From an uncultured Pelagibacteraceae bacterium (GTDB taxonomy: Bacteria; Pseudomonadota; Alphaproteobacteria; Pelagibacterales; Pelagibacteraceae), in contig CACJFS010000001.1 in NCBI GenBank assembly GCA_902592715.1, positions 1-64,000 on the forward strand: DNA of 64,000 nucleotides, read 5' to 3'. Position numbers and translations under genes: made by a program. Position 1 is the first letter of the stretch, and every line of letters starts with the position of its first letter. Positions 27,141-36,449 of the stretch are shown in pieces. Under the pieces are notes generated by a model. It saw nothing but the letters and a program-made list of their open reading frames with translations, had not been told where the DNA came from and did no database searches.

Positions 27141-28250
27141 TCAATCTAATTTTCTTTTTGTTAAATTTAAAATTAATCCAGATATTATCGCAGTGCTAAC
27201 TATTGACGACCCTCCATAACTTAGAAATGGTAAAGTCATACCTGTAGTTGGGAGTATTCTTATATTGACACCTACATGTATAAAAGTTTGCAACAATATT
27301 AAAGAAACACATCCAGTTAAAATAAGCTTTGATAGATCTTCATCTAAAAAATTGATTTTTTGAATTACCCTATATGAAAAAATTAGATACAAAAATAATA
27401 TTCCAATGACTATAATTGCACCAAATTCCTCTGATATCACCGAGACTATGTAGTCTGTATGTGCTTCTGGTATTCGTGAATTCAGAGTTCCTTCTCCAAT
27501 ACCTCTTCCAAAAAAACCTCCATTTATAATTGCATCGCTTGCTTTTTCGGCTTGATAATTATTACTAGAGCTTGAGTCCAAGAAAGCTAGAAGTCTAATT
27601 TTTATATATTCAAATTTTGGAATATATATTATCAAATAACTAATAACAGACCCAACTAAAAAGAAAAATATTGAAAATACAAATATATTAATGCCAGATA
27701 CAAAAATTAAAGCTAACCATACCATTGCTATTAAAAGTGTTTGCCCAATATCAGGTTGATTAACAAGCAATATTAATATGGGAAGAAGAAATAAAGTACT
27801 TAAAAAGTATTTAAAATATAACTGCCTATTTTGAATAGTCAGCATTAAAGATAACATTACTATAAAAAAGGGTTTAACAATCTCAATAGGTTGAAATCTA
27901 GGTAAAAAAAGTAAATCTAACCATCTTTTTGATCCTTTTACCTCAATACCAAGAAATGGAACCAACATTAAGCTTAAAAATGTTATCAAAAATAAAATTA
28001 ACGAAAACTTTTTTAAAATTTTTTGATTTAAAAATGAAAAAAATATCAGTATCAAAATTGCTAACGTTATGTAAGCTGAGTGTTTAAAAAAAAAATAATA
28101 TGATTTTGTATCTAACTTGTCTGAAGCTATTAAAGAAGTAGAGACTAGTGAAAAAAAAAGACCCAATAAAAATAAACTTAAAATTAAGAATAATAAAAAT
28201 TTGTCTACATTCTTCCACCAATCATAAAAATTATCAAAATAATTAATCAT
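27141..28250 (-). CDS. ftsW: Peptidoglycan polymerase FtsW (SEDS family)
   Basis: Polytopic septal glycosyltransferase working with FtsI. The 369-residue protein shows the SEDS signatures KGSKRWLDLL, RFQPIEIVKPFFIV, NQPDIGQTLLI, GRGIGEGTLNSRIPEAHTD (with the catalytic aspartate) and TGMTLPFLSYGGSS. About ten membrane segments. Position between murD and murG favours FtsW over RodA. Confidence 0.95.
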   Translation of the reverse strand: MINYFDNFYDWWKNVDKFLLFLILSLFLLGLFFSLVSTSLIASDKLDTKSYYFFFKHSAYITLAILILIFFSFLNQKILKKFSLILFLITFLSLMLVPFLGIEVKGSKRWLDLLFLPRFQPIEIVKPFFIVMLSLMLTIQNRQLYFKYFLSTLFLLPILILLVNQPDIGQTLLIAMVWLALIFVSGINIFVFSIFFFLVGSVISYLIIYIPKFEYIKIRLLAFLDSSSSNNYQAEKASDAIINGGFFGRGIGEGTLNSRIPEAHTDYIVSVISEEFGAIIVIGILFLYLIFSYRVIQKINFLDEDLSKLILTGCVSLILLQTFIHVGVNIRILPTTGMTLPFLSYGGSSIVSTAIISGLILNLTKRKLD

Positions 28251-29550
28251 ATTTTAATTTTTTAATAATAAATTTAGATTGATTGTTAAAATATTTTCCT
28301 CTTTCCTCAAAATTTTTAAATTGATCAAAAGATGCTGCTGCAGGACTAAAAAGAATTACTTTTTTCTTATTATCATCTTTGATATGCTTAATTAAATTTT
28401 TCACAACTTCTTTGAGTGTGGATGAACTTTTATAAGAAATTTTATTTGGTAAAGAATTAATTAACAAATGTCTATCTTTCCCGTAAACGTATGCTCGAAT
28501 ACTTGAAAAATATTTTTTTTTTAATTTAAGTTTATCTCCTTTTTTAGCAAGACCACCAAGTATCCAATAAATATTTTTATGGCTTTCAAGCAAGGGAACT
28601 GTCGATGAAAAACTTGTAGACTTGGAATCATTAATAATTAGTAAATTTTTTGATCTATGAATTATTTGTTGTCTATAATTTAGCTCTTTAAATTTATTGG
28701 CACTACTTATTACTAATTTTAAATTTACCCTTAAAATTTCAGCGACCGCTAAGACAAAATAAAGGTTTTTTTTGTTACTGGAATTTTTAAAATAAATATT
28801 ATCTATTTGTTTTACGTATTTTTTATATTTTAAATAATTTATATGTATTAATTTGGACTTTATTTTATTATCTTTGACTAATGCATTTAAAAAATTATTT
28901 TCATCATCTATAAAAGTATAGTCATTTTTATTTTGTGACTTTACAATTTTGAATTTTGCCGCAGCATAGTTTTTAAAAGTTCCATGTCTTTCTAAATGAT
29001 CTGGATTTAAATTAAGTATTAATGAAAATTTTGACTTAAAAAATTTGCTATAATCCAGTTGATAAGAAGATGCTTCAATTACAAAAATTGTACTATTCTT
29101 AATATTTTTTTCTGCTAATATTGGATATCCAATATTGCCAGTTAATCTTGCATCCATTTTATTTGCTTTTAAGGTATCGTAAAGCAATTTTGATGTAGTC
29201 GATTTACCATTTGTTCCTGTAATTGTAATTTTCTTTATTTTTGGGTAACAAATTTCAAATATATCAAGTTCAGTAATAATTTTAGACCTATTTTTGCCTA
29301 AATAAGAAGAAATTTTACATTTTTTGATATCAATTCCTGGGCTTAAAACAATGAAATCAAATTTTATAGATGATAGCTTATGAGTATTAATTAATTTTTT
29401 TCTAAATTTATTAGGGATATTTGTTTTTTTATCGTCAAATATTGCACAAATATTATTTATTTTTAGAAAATTATAACATGCAATTCCAGACTTGCCTAAA
29501 CCATAAATTAAAATTTTTTTATTCTTAAAATATATTTGCCTATCATTCAT
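28243..29550 (-). CDS. murD: UDP-N-acetylmuramoylalanine-D-glutamate ligase
   Basis: Second stem-peptide ligase. The 435-residue protein has IYGLGKSGIACY, the ATP loop TGTNGKSTTSK, LNLNPDHLERHG and a C-terminal SPAAASFDQFKNFEERG typical of MurD. An open frame extends to 29607, but ATG 29550 overlaps the mraY stop as TAATG and matches the usual MurD N-terminus, so it is chosen. Confidence 0.95.
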   Translation of the reverse strand: MNDRQIYFKNKKILIYGLGKSGIACYNFLKINNICAIFDDKKTNIPNKFRKKLINTHKLSSIKFDFIVLSPGIDIKKCKISSYLGKNRSKIITELDIFEICYPKIKKITITGTNGKSTTSKLLYDTLKANKMDARLTGNIGYPILAEKNIKNSTIFVIEASSYQLDYSKFFKSKFSLILNLNPDHLERHGTFKNYAAAKFKIVKSQNKNDYTFIDDENNFLNALVKDNKIKSKLIHINYLKYKKYVKQIDNIYFKNSSNKKNLYFVLAVAEILRVNLKLVISSANKFKELNYRQQIIHRSKNLLIINDSKSTSFSSTVPLLESHKNIYWILGGLAKKGDKLKLKKKYFSSIRAYVYGKDRHLLINSLPNKISYKSSSTLKEVVKNLIKHIKDDNKKKVILFSPAAASFDQFKNFEERGKYFNNQSKFIIKKLKYD

Positions 29551-30635
29551 TATCTTAGTTTTAATGTTGCTAGTCCTATCATTGCCAAGATAATTGATAT
29601 GATCCAAAATCTAATAACCACAGTTGACTCTGGCCATCCTTTTTTTTCAAAATGGTGATGAATTGGTGCCATTTTAAATATTCTTTTGCCTGTAAGTTTG
29701 AATGATATCACTTGCGCAATTACAGAAATAGCTTCTAGGACAAACAATCCACCAGTAATTGCCAAAACAATTTCATGTTTAGTAATAATACCTACCGCTC
29801 CTAATGACCCTCCTAAGGCCAAAGACCCTGTATCTCCCATAAATATTTTAGCTGGTGGCGCATTAAACCATAAGAAACCTAGACAAGACCCTATTATTGC
29901 TCCACAAAAAATAGAAGCTTCACCCACTCCCTCTATATATGTAATTTGTAAATATCCTGAAAAAACTATATTTCCTGTTACATAACTTATGAAAGCAAAA
30001 CATGCGGCAACCAAAATTACTGGAACTGTAGCTAAACCATCTAGTCCATCAGTTAAATTTACCGCATTTGAAGACCCCACAATAACAAATAAATAAAATG
30101 GAATAAAAAACCATCCTAAATTAATTATTAAATTTTTAAAAAATGGAAAATATAAGTTTTCAAGTTCATTAGATCCACTATATGCATAGAGAATTATAAT
30201 TCCACCTAAAGCTAAAATAATTTGAATAAAAATCTTAATTTTTGAGCTTATGCCGTTTGAATTATTTTTTTTGATTTTTTTATAGTCATCATATAATCCA
30301 AGTAACCCAAATGATCCTGCTATATAAAGTAAGAACCAGTTATAGGGATTTGAAAAATCACCCCATAAAAGAACACCTGAGAAAATACCCAGTAAAATCA
30401 TTAAACCTCCCATTGTAGGAGTTCCTATTTTTTTTACTATATGATCACTTGGTCCATCTTCCCTAATTGGATCATGAATTTGATGTGAGGAAAAATAATT
30501 AATAAGCGGACCACCAACTAAAAAAACTACTATCATTGAAGTAAACATTGAAAGACCAGTTCTTACGGTCAAATATTTAAAAACATTAAGAAAGCTAAAA
30601 GTTTCAACTAGGTTCGAAAATAGACTAAAAAGCAT
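29550..30635 (-). CDS. mraY: Phospho-MurNAc-pentapeptide translocase
   Basis: Ten-helix inner-membrane enzyme that makes lipid I from UDP-MurNAc-pentapeptide and undecaprenyl phosphate. The 361-residue protein carries GTPTMGGLMIL, YDDYKKI (Asp pair), NAVNLTDGLDGLA, and FMGDTGSLALGG with MAPIHHHFEKKGWPE, all catalytic or substrate loops. It overlaps the murE-murF fusion by 11 bases. Confidence 0.97.
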   Translation of the reverse strand: MLFSLFSNLVETFSFLNVFKYLTVRTGLSMFTSMIVVFLVGGPLINYFSSHQIHDPIREDGPSDHIVKKIGTPTMGGLMILLGIFSGVLLWGDFSNPYNWFLLYIAGSFGLLGLYDDYKKIKKNNSNGISSKIKIFIQIILALGGIIILYAYSGSNELENLYFPFFKNLIINLGWFFIPFYLFVIVGSSNAVNLTDGLDGLATVPVILVAACFAFISYVTGNIVFSGYLQITYIEGVGEASIFCGAIIGSCLGFLWFNAPPAKIFMGDTGSLALGGSLGAVGIITKHEIVLAITGGLFVLEAISVIAQVISFKLTGKRIFKMAPIHHHFEKKGWPESTVVIRFWIISIILAMIGLATLKLR

Positions 30636-33471
30636 TTAATTTGCCTCTTTTTAAGCTTTGAGTTATTTTATTTAATCCAGTTGAATTTGAACCTTTAATC
30701 ATAAGAAATTCACCATTCTTAATATCATTTATTATAAAATTTAAGATATCTTTTTTTGAATTTAATATTTTACCTCTTTTTTGTGGTCTAATTTTGTTAA
30801 ATGTTTCTATAACTTCTTCTCCATAAACATAAACTTTGTCAATTTTAGCCTTATTAATAAGATCTGCAACTTCCATGTGAAGTTTTTTGGAATATTTCCC
30901 TAGTTCTAACATATCTCCTAGTAAAATTATTTTTCTTTTAGATTTTGTATTTAAATTACTTAGTTTACTTAATGCAAATTTGAGGGACAGAGGGTTAGAA
31001 TTATAACTTTCATCAATTAGATTAATTTTTTTTTTCTTCAAATTAATTAAATTCGTATCTCCCCTCCCTTCGGGAAACTGAAAATCATTAAAAAAAGATT
31101 TATCTAATTGGTTTATGTCAAAGTAAACAGAGATAACAGCCAATGTTGATAAAATATTAATTATATAATTTTCGAGAGGTTTTTTGATTACGAATTTTAA
31201 TAATTTAGTATTATGATTTATAAAAAGAATAGTATTTAACCTTTCTTTTTTTATTCTAATTAGCTTAATATTTGATTTTTTTTTTATTCCAAATGAGATA
31301 ATCCTTAATTTTTTTTTTATTGATTTAGCTTTGAAAAATTTAAAAAATTTATCATCTGCATTTAAAATAATTGAGCCATCATCTAAAATATTATTTATTA
31401 TTTCTGATTTAGCTTTAGCTATACCTTTTAAATTACTAAAATTTTTAATATGTGCATAAGAAATATTTGTAATAACACCAACATTTGGAATTATCTTTTT
31501 TGTGAGAAAATCAATTTCACCTTTTTTGTCCATCCCAACTTCAAAAATACCTATATTATCATTATTTTTGATATTGAATAAAGAAATAGGCACTCCATAT
31601 TTATTATTAAAAGAATTTTTGGAATAAGATGTTTTGCATAATTTGCTTAACATTTGCCCTAACATCTCCTTTAAAGAGGTTTTGCCAGCAGACCCTGTAA
31701 CTGCTACAGAAGAAATATTAGAAGACACTCTTACCAATTTAGCAATTTCTGAAAATGTTTTTAATGAGTTTTTAACATATATTTCATTTTTGACTTTATT
31801 TTTTGGAGTGTTTTCGTTTATCGAAATAGATGCTCCATTATTGAAAGCTTGATTGACAAATTTATTTCCATCAAAGTTTTTTCCTTTGATACCAAAAAAA
31901 ATATTATTTTTTGTTGTTTTTCTCGAGTCAATCGAAGCTTCATTAATCTTAATATACTTTTCTATTTGTTGTTTAGTTATCTCAGAAATAATATTTGATT
32001 TCCAATTCTTGCTTAATAATTGATTTTTTTTCATAATAAATTTTTGGATAAAGGCTCTATCTGAAAAGTATTTTTTAGAAGTATATTCTTGATAGAGTTC
32101 ATGTCCTTTTCCAGCAATAATAACTACCTCGTCAGACTTAATGTTTAAAATTGCAGATTTTATTGCACTTTTTCTAGATGGAATCTCAGATAATTTATTT
32201 TTTGAGATGTATGATTTTACATCCTCTCTTATTTTTTTTGGACTTTCATTTCTTGGATTATCATCTGTTAAATATATTTTGTCACAATATCTATCTGCAA
32301 TTCTTCCCATTATCTTTCTTTTAGGCCTATCTCTCTGACCTCCACAACCAAATACAATATTAATTTTCCTTAATTTAAACTGTTCCTTTACATTTTTTAT
32401 GCAGGTTTCTAAAGCATCTGGTGTATGAGCATAATCAAGAATAACAATTCCATTATTATAAAGTCTTCCAATTTTTTCTAATCTTCCATTTACTGGTTTA
32501 ATTTTTTTAGTAATTTTCAAAATTTTTTCTAATGGAATCTTACTTTTATTTGCAGCCATAATTGCCATTAGTAAATTTTTAATTTGTACTTTACCAATTA
32601 ATTTTGTTGAAAAAGAAAATTTATGGTTACCAAATTTAAAAATTAATTTCTGTTCATCTTTTATAAATTTATGATCTATTATTACTAAACTTGATTTGGA
32701 ATTTCCTATTGTTAATTTTTTAATTTTATTTGTTTGTGTAATTTTATTTAAATTAGATGAAATTTTTAATTCGTTATCATAAATTGCATAAGATTTTTTT
32801 TTTAGCAATTTTCGAAATAATATTAACTTTGAATTGAAATAATTTTGAAAAGTTTTATGATAATCTAGATGATCTCTTGTTAAATTTGTAAAAATACCAA
32901 TATCAAATTTTAATCCATCTAATCTATTTTGATTTAATCCATGACTTGAAGCTTCCAAAATAACATTTTCAATTTTTTTTTCTTTTAATGTTTTAAGAAT
33001 TTTATTTATTTCAATTGTATCAAGGGTAGTATTTGAAAAATTTTTTTTTATATTTATACCATTTACTCCCAATGTTCCAATAGATGCTACCTTAACTTTG
33101 TTTAAACTTAAAATTTGAAAAAAAAAATTTGCAATAGATGATTTTCCATTTGTTCCAGTGACTGCTATGAGATTTTTTGGTTTTTTATTAAATATTTTTG
33201 AACTAAATTGAGCTAGTAAATTTCTTGGATTTTTAACTTTCAAAAATAAAATATCATTTTTCCAACCATTTATTTTTAATTTATCGGTAATTATTATTTT
33301 TGATCCATTTTTAATCGCATTATTTATAAATAAATTGCCATCTGTATTACTTCCTTTAAATGCAAAAAAAATATATCCCTGTTTAATCTCATTAGAATTA
33401 AAAGATATCCCTCTAAAACTTAATTTATGATATTTTTTATTTAGATTTGGAAAGTAGTCTTTGAGTAACAT
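30625..33471 (-). CDS. murEF: MurE-MurF fusion: UDP-MurNAc-tripeptide synthetase and D-Ala-D-Ala adding ligase
   Basis: One uninterrupted 948-residue frame holds two complete Mur ligases. Residues 1-~480 are MurE: ATP loop TGTNGKSS at 105-112, TRDHLDYH, and DNPRNESP near 403, the motif of enzymes that add meso-diaminopimelate. Residues ~490-948 are MurF: IDSRKTTKNNIFFGIKG, a second ATP loop VTGSAGKTS near 592, SYNSNPLSLKFAL and LGDMLELG. The linker near 480-490 shows no stop or obvious frameshift. Both activities are needed in sequence, so fusion may channel the intermediate (inference). MurE-MurF fusions are known elsewhere, for example in Bordetella. Confidence 0.94.
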   Translation of the reverse strand: MLLKDYFPNLNKKYHKLSFRGISFNSNEIKQGYIFFAFKGSNTDGNLFINNAIKNGSKIIITDKLKINGWKNDILFLKVKNPRNLLAQFSSKIFNKKPKNLIAVTGTNGKSSIANFFFQILSLNKVKVASIGTLGVNGINIKKNFSNTTLDTIEINKILKTLKEKKIENVILEASSHGLNQNRLDGLKFDIGIFTNLTRDHLDYHKTFQNYFNSKLILFRKLLKKKSYAIYDNELKISSNLNKITQTNKIKKLTIGNSKSSLVIIDHKFIKDEQKLIFKFGNHKFSFSTKLIGKVQIKNLLMAIMAANKSKIPLEKILKITKKIKPVNGRLEKIGRLYNNGIVILDYAHTPDALETCIKNVKEQFKLRKINIVFGCGGQRDRPKRKIMGRIADRYCDKIYLTDDNPRNESPKKIREDVKSYISKNKLSEIPSRKSAIKSAILNIKSDEVVIIAGKGHELYQEYTSKKYFSDRAFIQKFIMKKNQLLSKNWKSNIISEITKQQIEKYIKINEASIDSRKTTKNNIFFGIKGKNFDGNKFVNQAFNNGASISINENTPKNKVKNEIYVKNSLKTFSEIAKLVRVSSNISSVAVTGSAGKTSLKEMLGQMLSKLCKTSYSKNSFNNKYGVPISLFNIKNNDNIGIFEVGMDKKGEIDFLTKKIIPNVGVITNISYAHIKNFSNLKGIAKAKSEIINNILDDGSIILNADDKFFKFFKAKSIKKKLRIISFGIKKKSNIKLIRIKKERLNTILFINHNTKLLKFVIKKPLENYIINILSTLAVISVYFDINQLDKSFFNDFQFPEGRGDTNLINLKKKKINLIDESYNSNPLSLKFALSKLSNLNTKSKRKIILLGDMLELGKYSKKLHMEVADLINKAKIDKVYVYGEEVIETFNKIRPQKRGKILNSKKDILNFIINDIKNGEFLMIKGSNSTGLNKITQSLKRGKLNAF

Positions 33472-33482
33472 AATTTACGCTC

Positions 33483-35138
33483 TTAATATTTTGTGGCTAA
33501 AATTGGCCCGATTTTATCCATTATCTGACCTGTTACCCAAACTGTGGTCCATCCTGCTGTATTTCTCCAATTGCCTTTATAAGGATATCTATCGTCTCTA
33601 TAATGATAAACGAATTCTTTGTTTGCTTCAGGTTCATCCAACATCACTGCTAGTACAAATTTGGGATCTGATGTTGGAAAAACTGAAGCAAATGTGTTAA
33701 CTTTTTTTTTAGAATAACCACCTTGTGAGGGTTGATCAGCTGTACCGGTTTTCCCTCCTATTTCATAACCTCTTACATTTGCAAAACCTGCAGTCCCTTC
33801 TTTTGTTGATACAATTTTTCTAAGAATAGGGTTGATTGTTTTGGATAAGTTTTCATTAAGTATTCTTTTTTTTTGCAATTTTTCTTTCTTTAATAATGTT
33901 GGTGATATTGAATATCCTCCATTACTTATAATTGAATAAGCTTTTGAAAGTTGTAATAAAGTTGTTGCAATTCCATGACCAAATGCAACAGTTGCAAGTT
34001 TGCATTTACCCCATCTTCCTAATTGAGTTTTGCCTACTTCTTGTATATCAAATTCTAAATTTGAAATAATCCCAATAGTTTGCAGAAATTCATTGTAATT
34101 TTCTATACCAACTTTTTCAGCTATTCTAACCGAACCAATATTTCCTGATCTTATCAAAATCTCTTCTGCAGTCAAATCTGATGGTATTTTGTCGTCATAC
34201 TCAGATATAGAATTTCCTGCACATGTAATTCTTTTTTTAAGGTCTTTAAATTCTGTATCTGGTTCCACAACATTGTACTGCAATCCTGCAGCCAACGTAA
34301 ATGTTTTAAATACAGAACCAAATTCATAAACACCTTTTGTTACTCTATTAATATATTTTATATCATTTATTTTTTTTCTTTTGTTAAGATCAAAGTCTGG
34401 GAGAGATACCATTGATAAAATATTACCATTATTAATATCCATTAAAATTGCAGCACTTCCAATATTTTTAAATATATCTTCAGATTTTAATAATTCTTCT
34501 TTAATTAAATATTGTAGATCTTTATTAAGCGTTAGTTTTAAGGGATCTTTTGAAGTTGTTAACTCATAGTCAAAAGTTTTTTCTATTCCTGATATTCCAT
34601 TATTATCATTATCAATTTGTCCAATTACATGACTAAATAAATTACCATTTGGATAAATCCTTGCTATACTATCCTCTTGTATAAAAGATTTATCTCCTAA
34701 AAGTAGAACCTGTTCAAGTTTTTTAGGATTTATTTTTTTTTTAACATAAAAAAATTTTTTTCCATATATTTTCTTTTCAAAATTTTTATTTGGAAAGATC
34801 AATTTAAGAGAAATTAATAATTTTTCTTTATTAATTACTAAATTAGGATTAATACCCAAATTAATTATGGGAACGCTTTTCGCCAAAATATTTCCTTCGT
34901 TATCTAAAATACTCGATCTAAAATTATCTTTTTTAGTAGTTTTTTGAATTTCGGGAATTTTTTTTATACTTAATAATATTACTTTTGATGAAAAAATAAT
35001 TGCCAGCATAAAAAAAATAAAAAAAATAAATGCTATTCTCTCAAAGGATATTTTTAAATATGACTTGTTTTCCTTAAATGAAAAATTTTCATTGTACTTA
35101 TAAGAACTTTGGGAATGGTGATTTAATTCACTCATCAA
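33483..35138 (-). CDS. ftsI: Septal peptidoglycan transpeptidase FtsI (PBP3)
   Basis: Class B penicillin-binding protein that crosslinks septal peptidoglycan. The 551-residue protein has a short cytoplasmic tail, one membrane helix (about 31-52), a pedestal domain and a transpeptidase domain with the three catalytic motifs: SxxK in FGSVFKTF near 272, SGN in RSGNIGS near 329 and KTG in IGGKTGTADQP near 460. It overlaps the ftsL-like gene by 11 bases and works with FtsW. Confidence 0.95.
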   Translation of the reverse strand: MMSELNHHSQSSYKYNENFSFKENKSYLKISFERIAFIFFIFFMLAIIFSSKVILLSIKKIPEIQKTTKKDNFRSSILDNEGNILAKSVPIINLGINPNLVINKEKLLISLKLIFPNKNFEKKIYGKKFFYVKKKINPKKLEQVLLLGDKSFIQEDSIARIYPNGNLFSHVIGQIDNDNNGISGIEKTFDYELTTSKDPLKLTLNKDLQYLIKEELLKSEDIFKNIGSAAILMDINNGNILSMVSLPDFDLNKRKKINDIKYINRVTKGVYEFGSVFKTFTLAAGLQYNVVEPDTEFKDLKKRITCAGNSISEYDDKIPSDLTAEEILIRSGNIGSVRIAEKVGIENYNEFLQTIGIISNLEFDIQEVGKTQLGRWGKCKLATVAFGHGIATTLLQLSKAYSIISNGGYSISPTLLKKEKLQKKRILNENLSKTINPILRKIVSTKEGTAGFANVRGYEIGGKTGTADQPSQGGYSKKKVNTFASVFPTSDPKFVLAVMLDEPEANKEFVYHYRDDRYPYKGNWRNTAGWTTVWVTGQIMDKIGPILATKY

Positions 35139-35433
35139 TTTTTACCATTTTAGTTATTTTTAATTTGTTATTTAAAATTTCAATAGTATTTAAATTTTCA
35201 AGTTTCTTTTGTGCAAATTTATCTTCAAAGTAAAATTGTTGATACTGCATAAGTTTTTTTGGAGAGGTTAAAATACTATAATCAAGTAAGATAAGTTCAT
35301 AACGATCTTCTAATATGCTAATATTTTCTTTTAATTGAAATATTTCATTATCAAGTTTTTTTGTAGAGTTTTTAGTTAAAGTTGTTGCAACTATTAAAAA
35401 AATTATAGGAGTATAAAAAAATATCTTCTTCAT
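35128..35433 (-). CDS. ftsL: FtsL-like divisome protein
   Basis: A 101-residue bitopic protein with an N-terminal membrane helix (IFFYTPIIFLIVATTL) and a following coiled-coil region (KLDNEIFQLKENISILEDRYELI) that ends in the SPKKLMQY motif often found in FtsL. Identity rests on topology and its place between rsmH and ftsI, since FtsL sequences are poorly conserved. Confidence 0.8.
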   Translation of the reverse strand: MKKIFFYTPIIFLIVATTLTKNSTKKLDNEIFQLKENISILEDRYELILLDYSILTSPKKLMQYQQFYFEDKFAQKKLENLNTIEILNNKLKITKMVKIDE

Positions 35434-35435
35434 TA

Positions 35436-36431
35436 TTATCTTAGATCCTCAATATCAGTCAGATTTTTAAATTTTTCTCTAAAGTCATTAAAGTCACAAT
35501 TATTATTAGTTTTTATTCCGTACCTTAATTTTGCTGATCTTGAAGGTGGATTTTGTTTTATCTCACTAAGACTTGGTAAAATTGGTTTTTTATTTATTAG
35601 TTGAAAGCACTTCTCTAAAACCTTTGCTTCAGGTAAATATCTTGAGGAATTTCTTTGTTCCGAGTAGTGTTTAAAAAAAAATTTAACAATTTTATCTTCT
35701 ATTGAATGGAATGTAACTACAGCAATTATACCACCAACAGGAATTAGATGGAATGAATTTATTAAAGCATTTATTAATTCACTAATTTCCTTGTTCACTA
35801 AAATTCTTAAAGCCTGAAAAACTTTAGTTGAATTATGTATTTTTGTTTTTTGATATTTTTTTACACTATCTATAATTTGGACTAAATCTTCAGTTTTGAT
35901 GATTTTATCTTGCCTTTTTTTTACAATTTCTCTTGCAATTCTTTTTGAATACCTTTCATCACCAAATAGTTTAAATGTTTTTGCAAGATTATTTTCATCC
36001 ATGCTAGATATGACATCGTTTGCTGAAAAATCATTAATTCCCATTTTCATATTAAGTTTTCCTTTATCAAAAAATGATAAGCCTTTTTGAGAATTTTTAA
36101 TTTGCCCTAAAGAATAGCCTAAATCAAAAATTATGCCTTTAAGATTGTTGATTTTAAAATTTATATTATTTAGCTGAGAAAATTTAGTATTATAAAACTT
36201 AAATCTTCTTTTGTATCTTTGCCGAAATTTTGATGCGCTTGTTAAAACATCTCTATCTCGATCTATTGCAATTATATTATTTTTTTCGTTTTCTAGAATT
36301 TTTTCTGAATATCCACCTTGACCAAAAGTACAATCAATAAATGTGCCACCATAAAGAGGGGAAATAATGCTAATTAATTCATTTAGCAGAACTGGAAAAT
36401 GTTTGTTTTCCAGATTTATGGTGGCATTCAT
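35436..36431 (-). CDS. rsmH: 16S rRNA m4C1402 methyltransferase RsmH (MraW)
   Basis: SAM-dependent methyltransferase of 331 residues that modifies 16S rRNA at C1402. It has HFPVLLNEL, the SAM motif DCTFGQGGYSEKIL, AIDRDRDVL, GIIFDLGYSLGQI, and the C-terminal VTFHSIEDKIVKFFF and PSRSAKLR motifs. Two bases separate it from ftsL and 18 from ftsZ. Confidence 0.96.
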   Translation of the reverse strand: MNATINLENKHFPVLLNELISIISPLYGGTFIDCTFGQGGYSEKILENEKNNIIAIDRDRDVLTSASKFRQRYKRRFKFYNTKFSQLNNINFKINNLKGIIFDLGYSLGQIKNSQKGLSFFDKGKLNMKMGINDFSANDVISSMDENNLAKTFKLFGDERYSKRIAREIVKKRQDKIIKTEDLVQIIDSVKKYQKTKIHNSTKVFQALRILVNKEISELINALINSFHLIPVGGIIAVVTFHSIEDKIVKFFFKHYSEQRNSSRYLPEAKVLEKCFQLINKKPILPSLSEIKQNPPSRSAKLRYGIKTNNNCDFNDFREKFKNLTDIEDLR

Positions 36432-36449
36432 TTATTTTTTTGAAGACCA

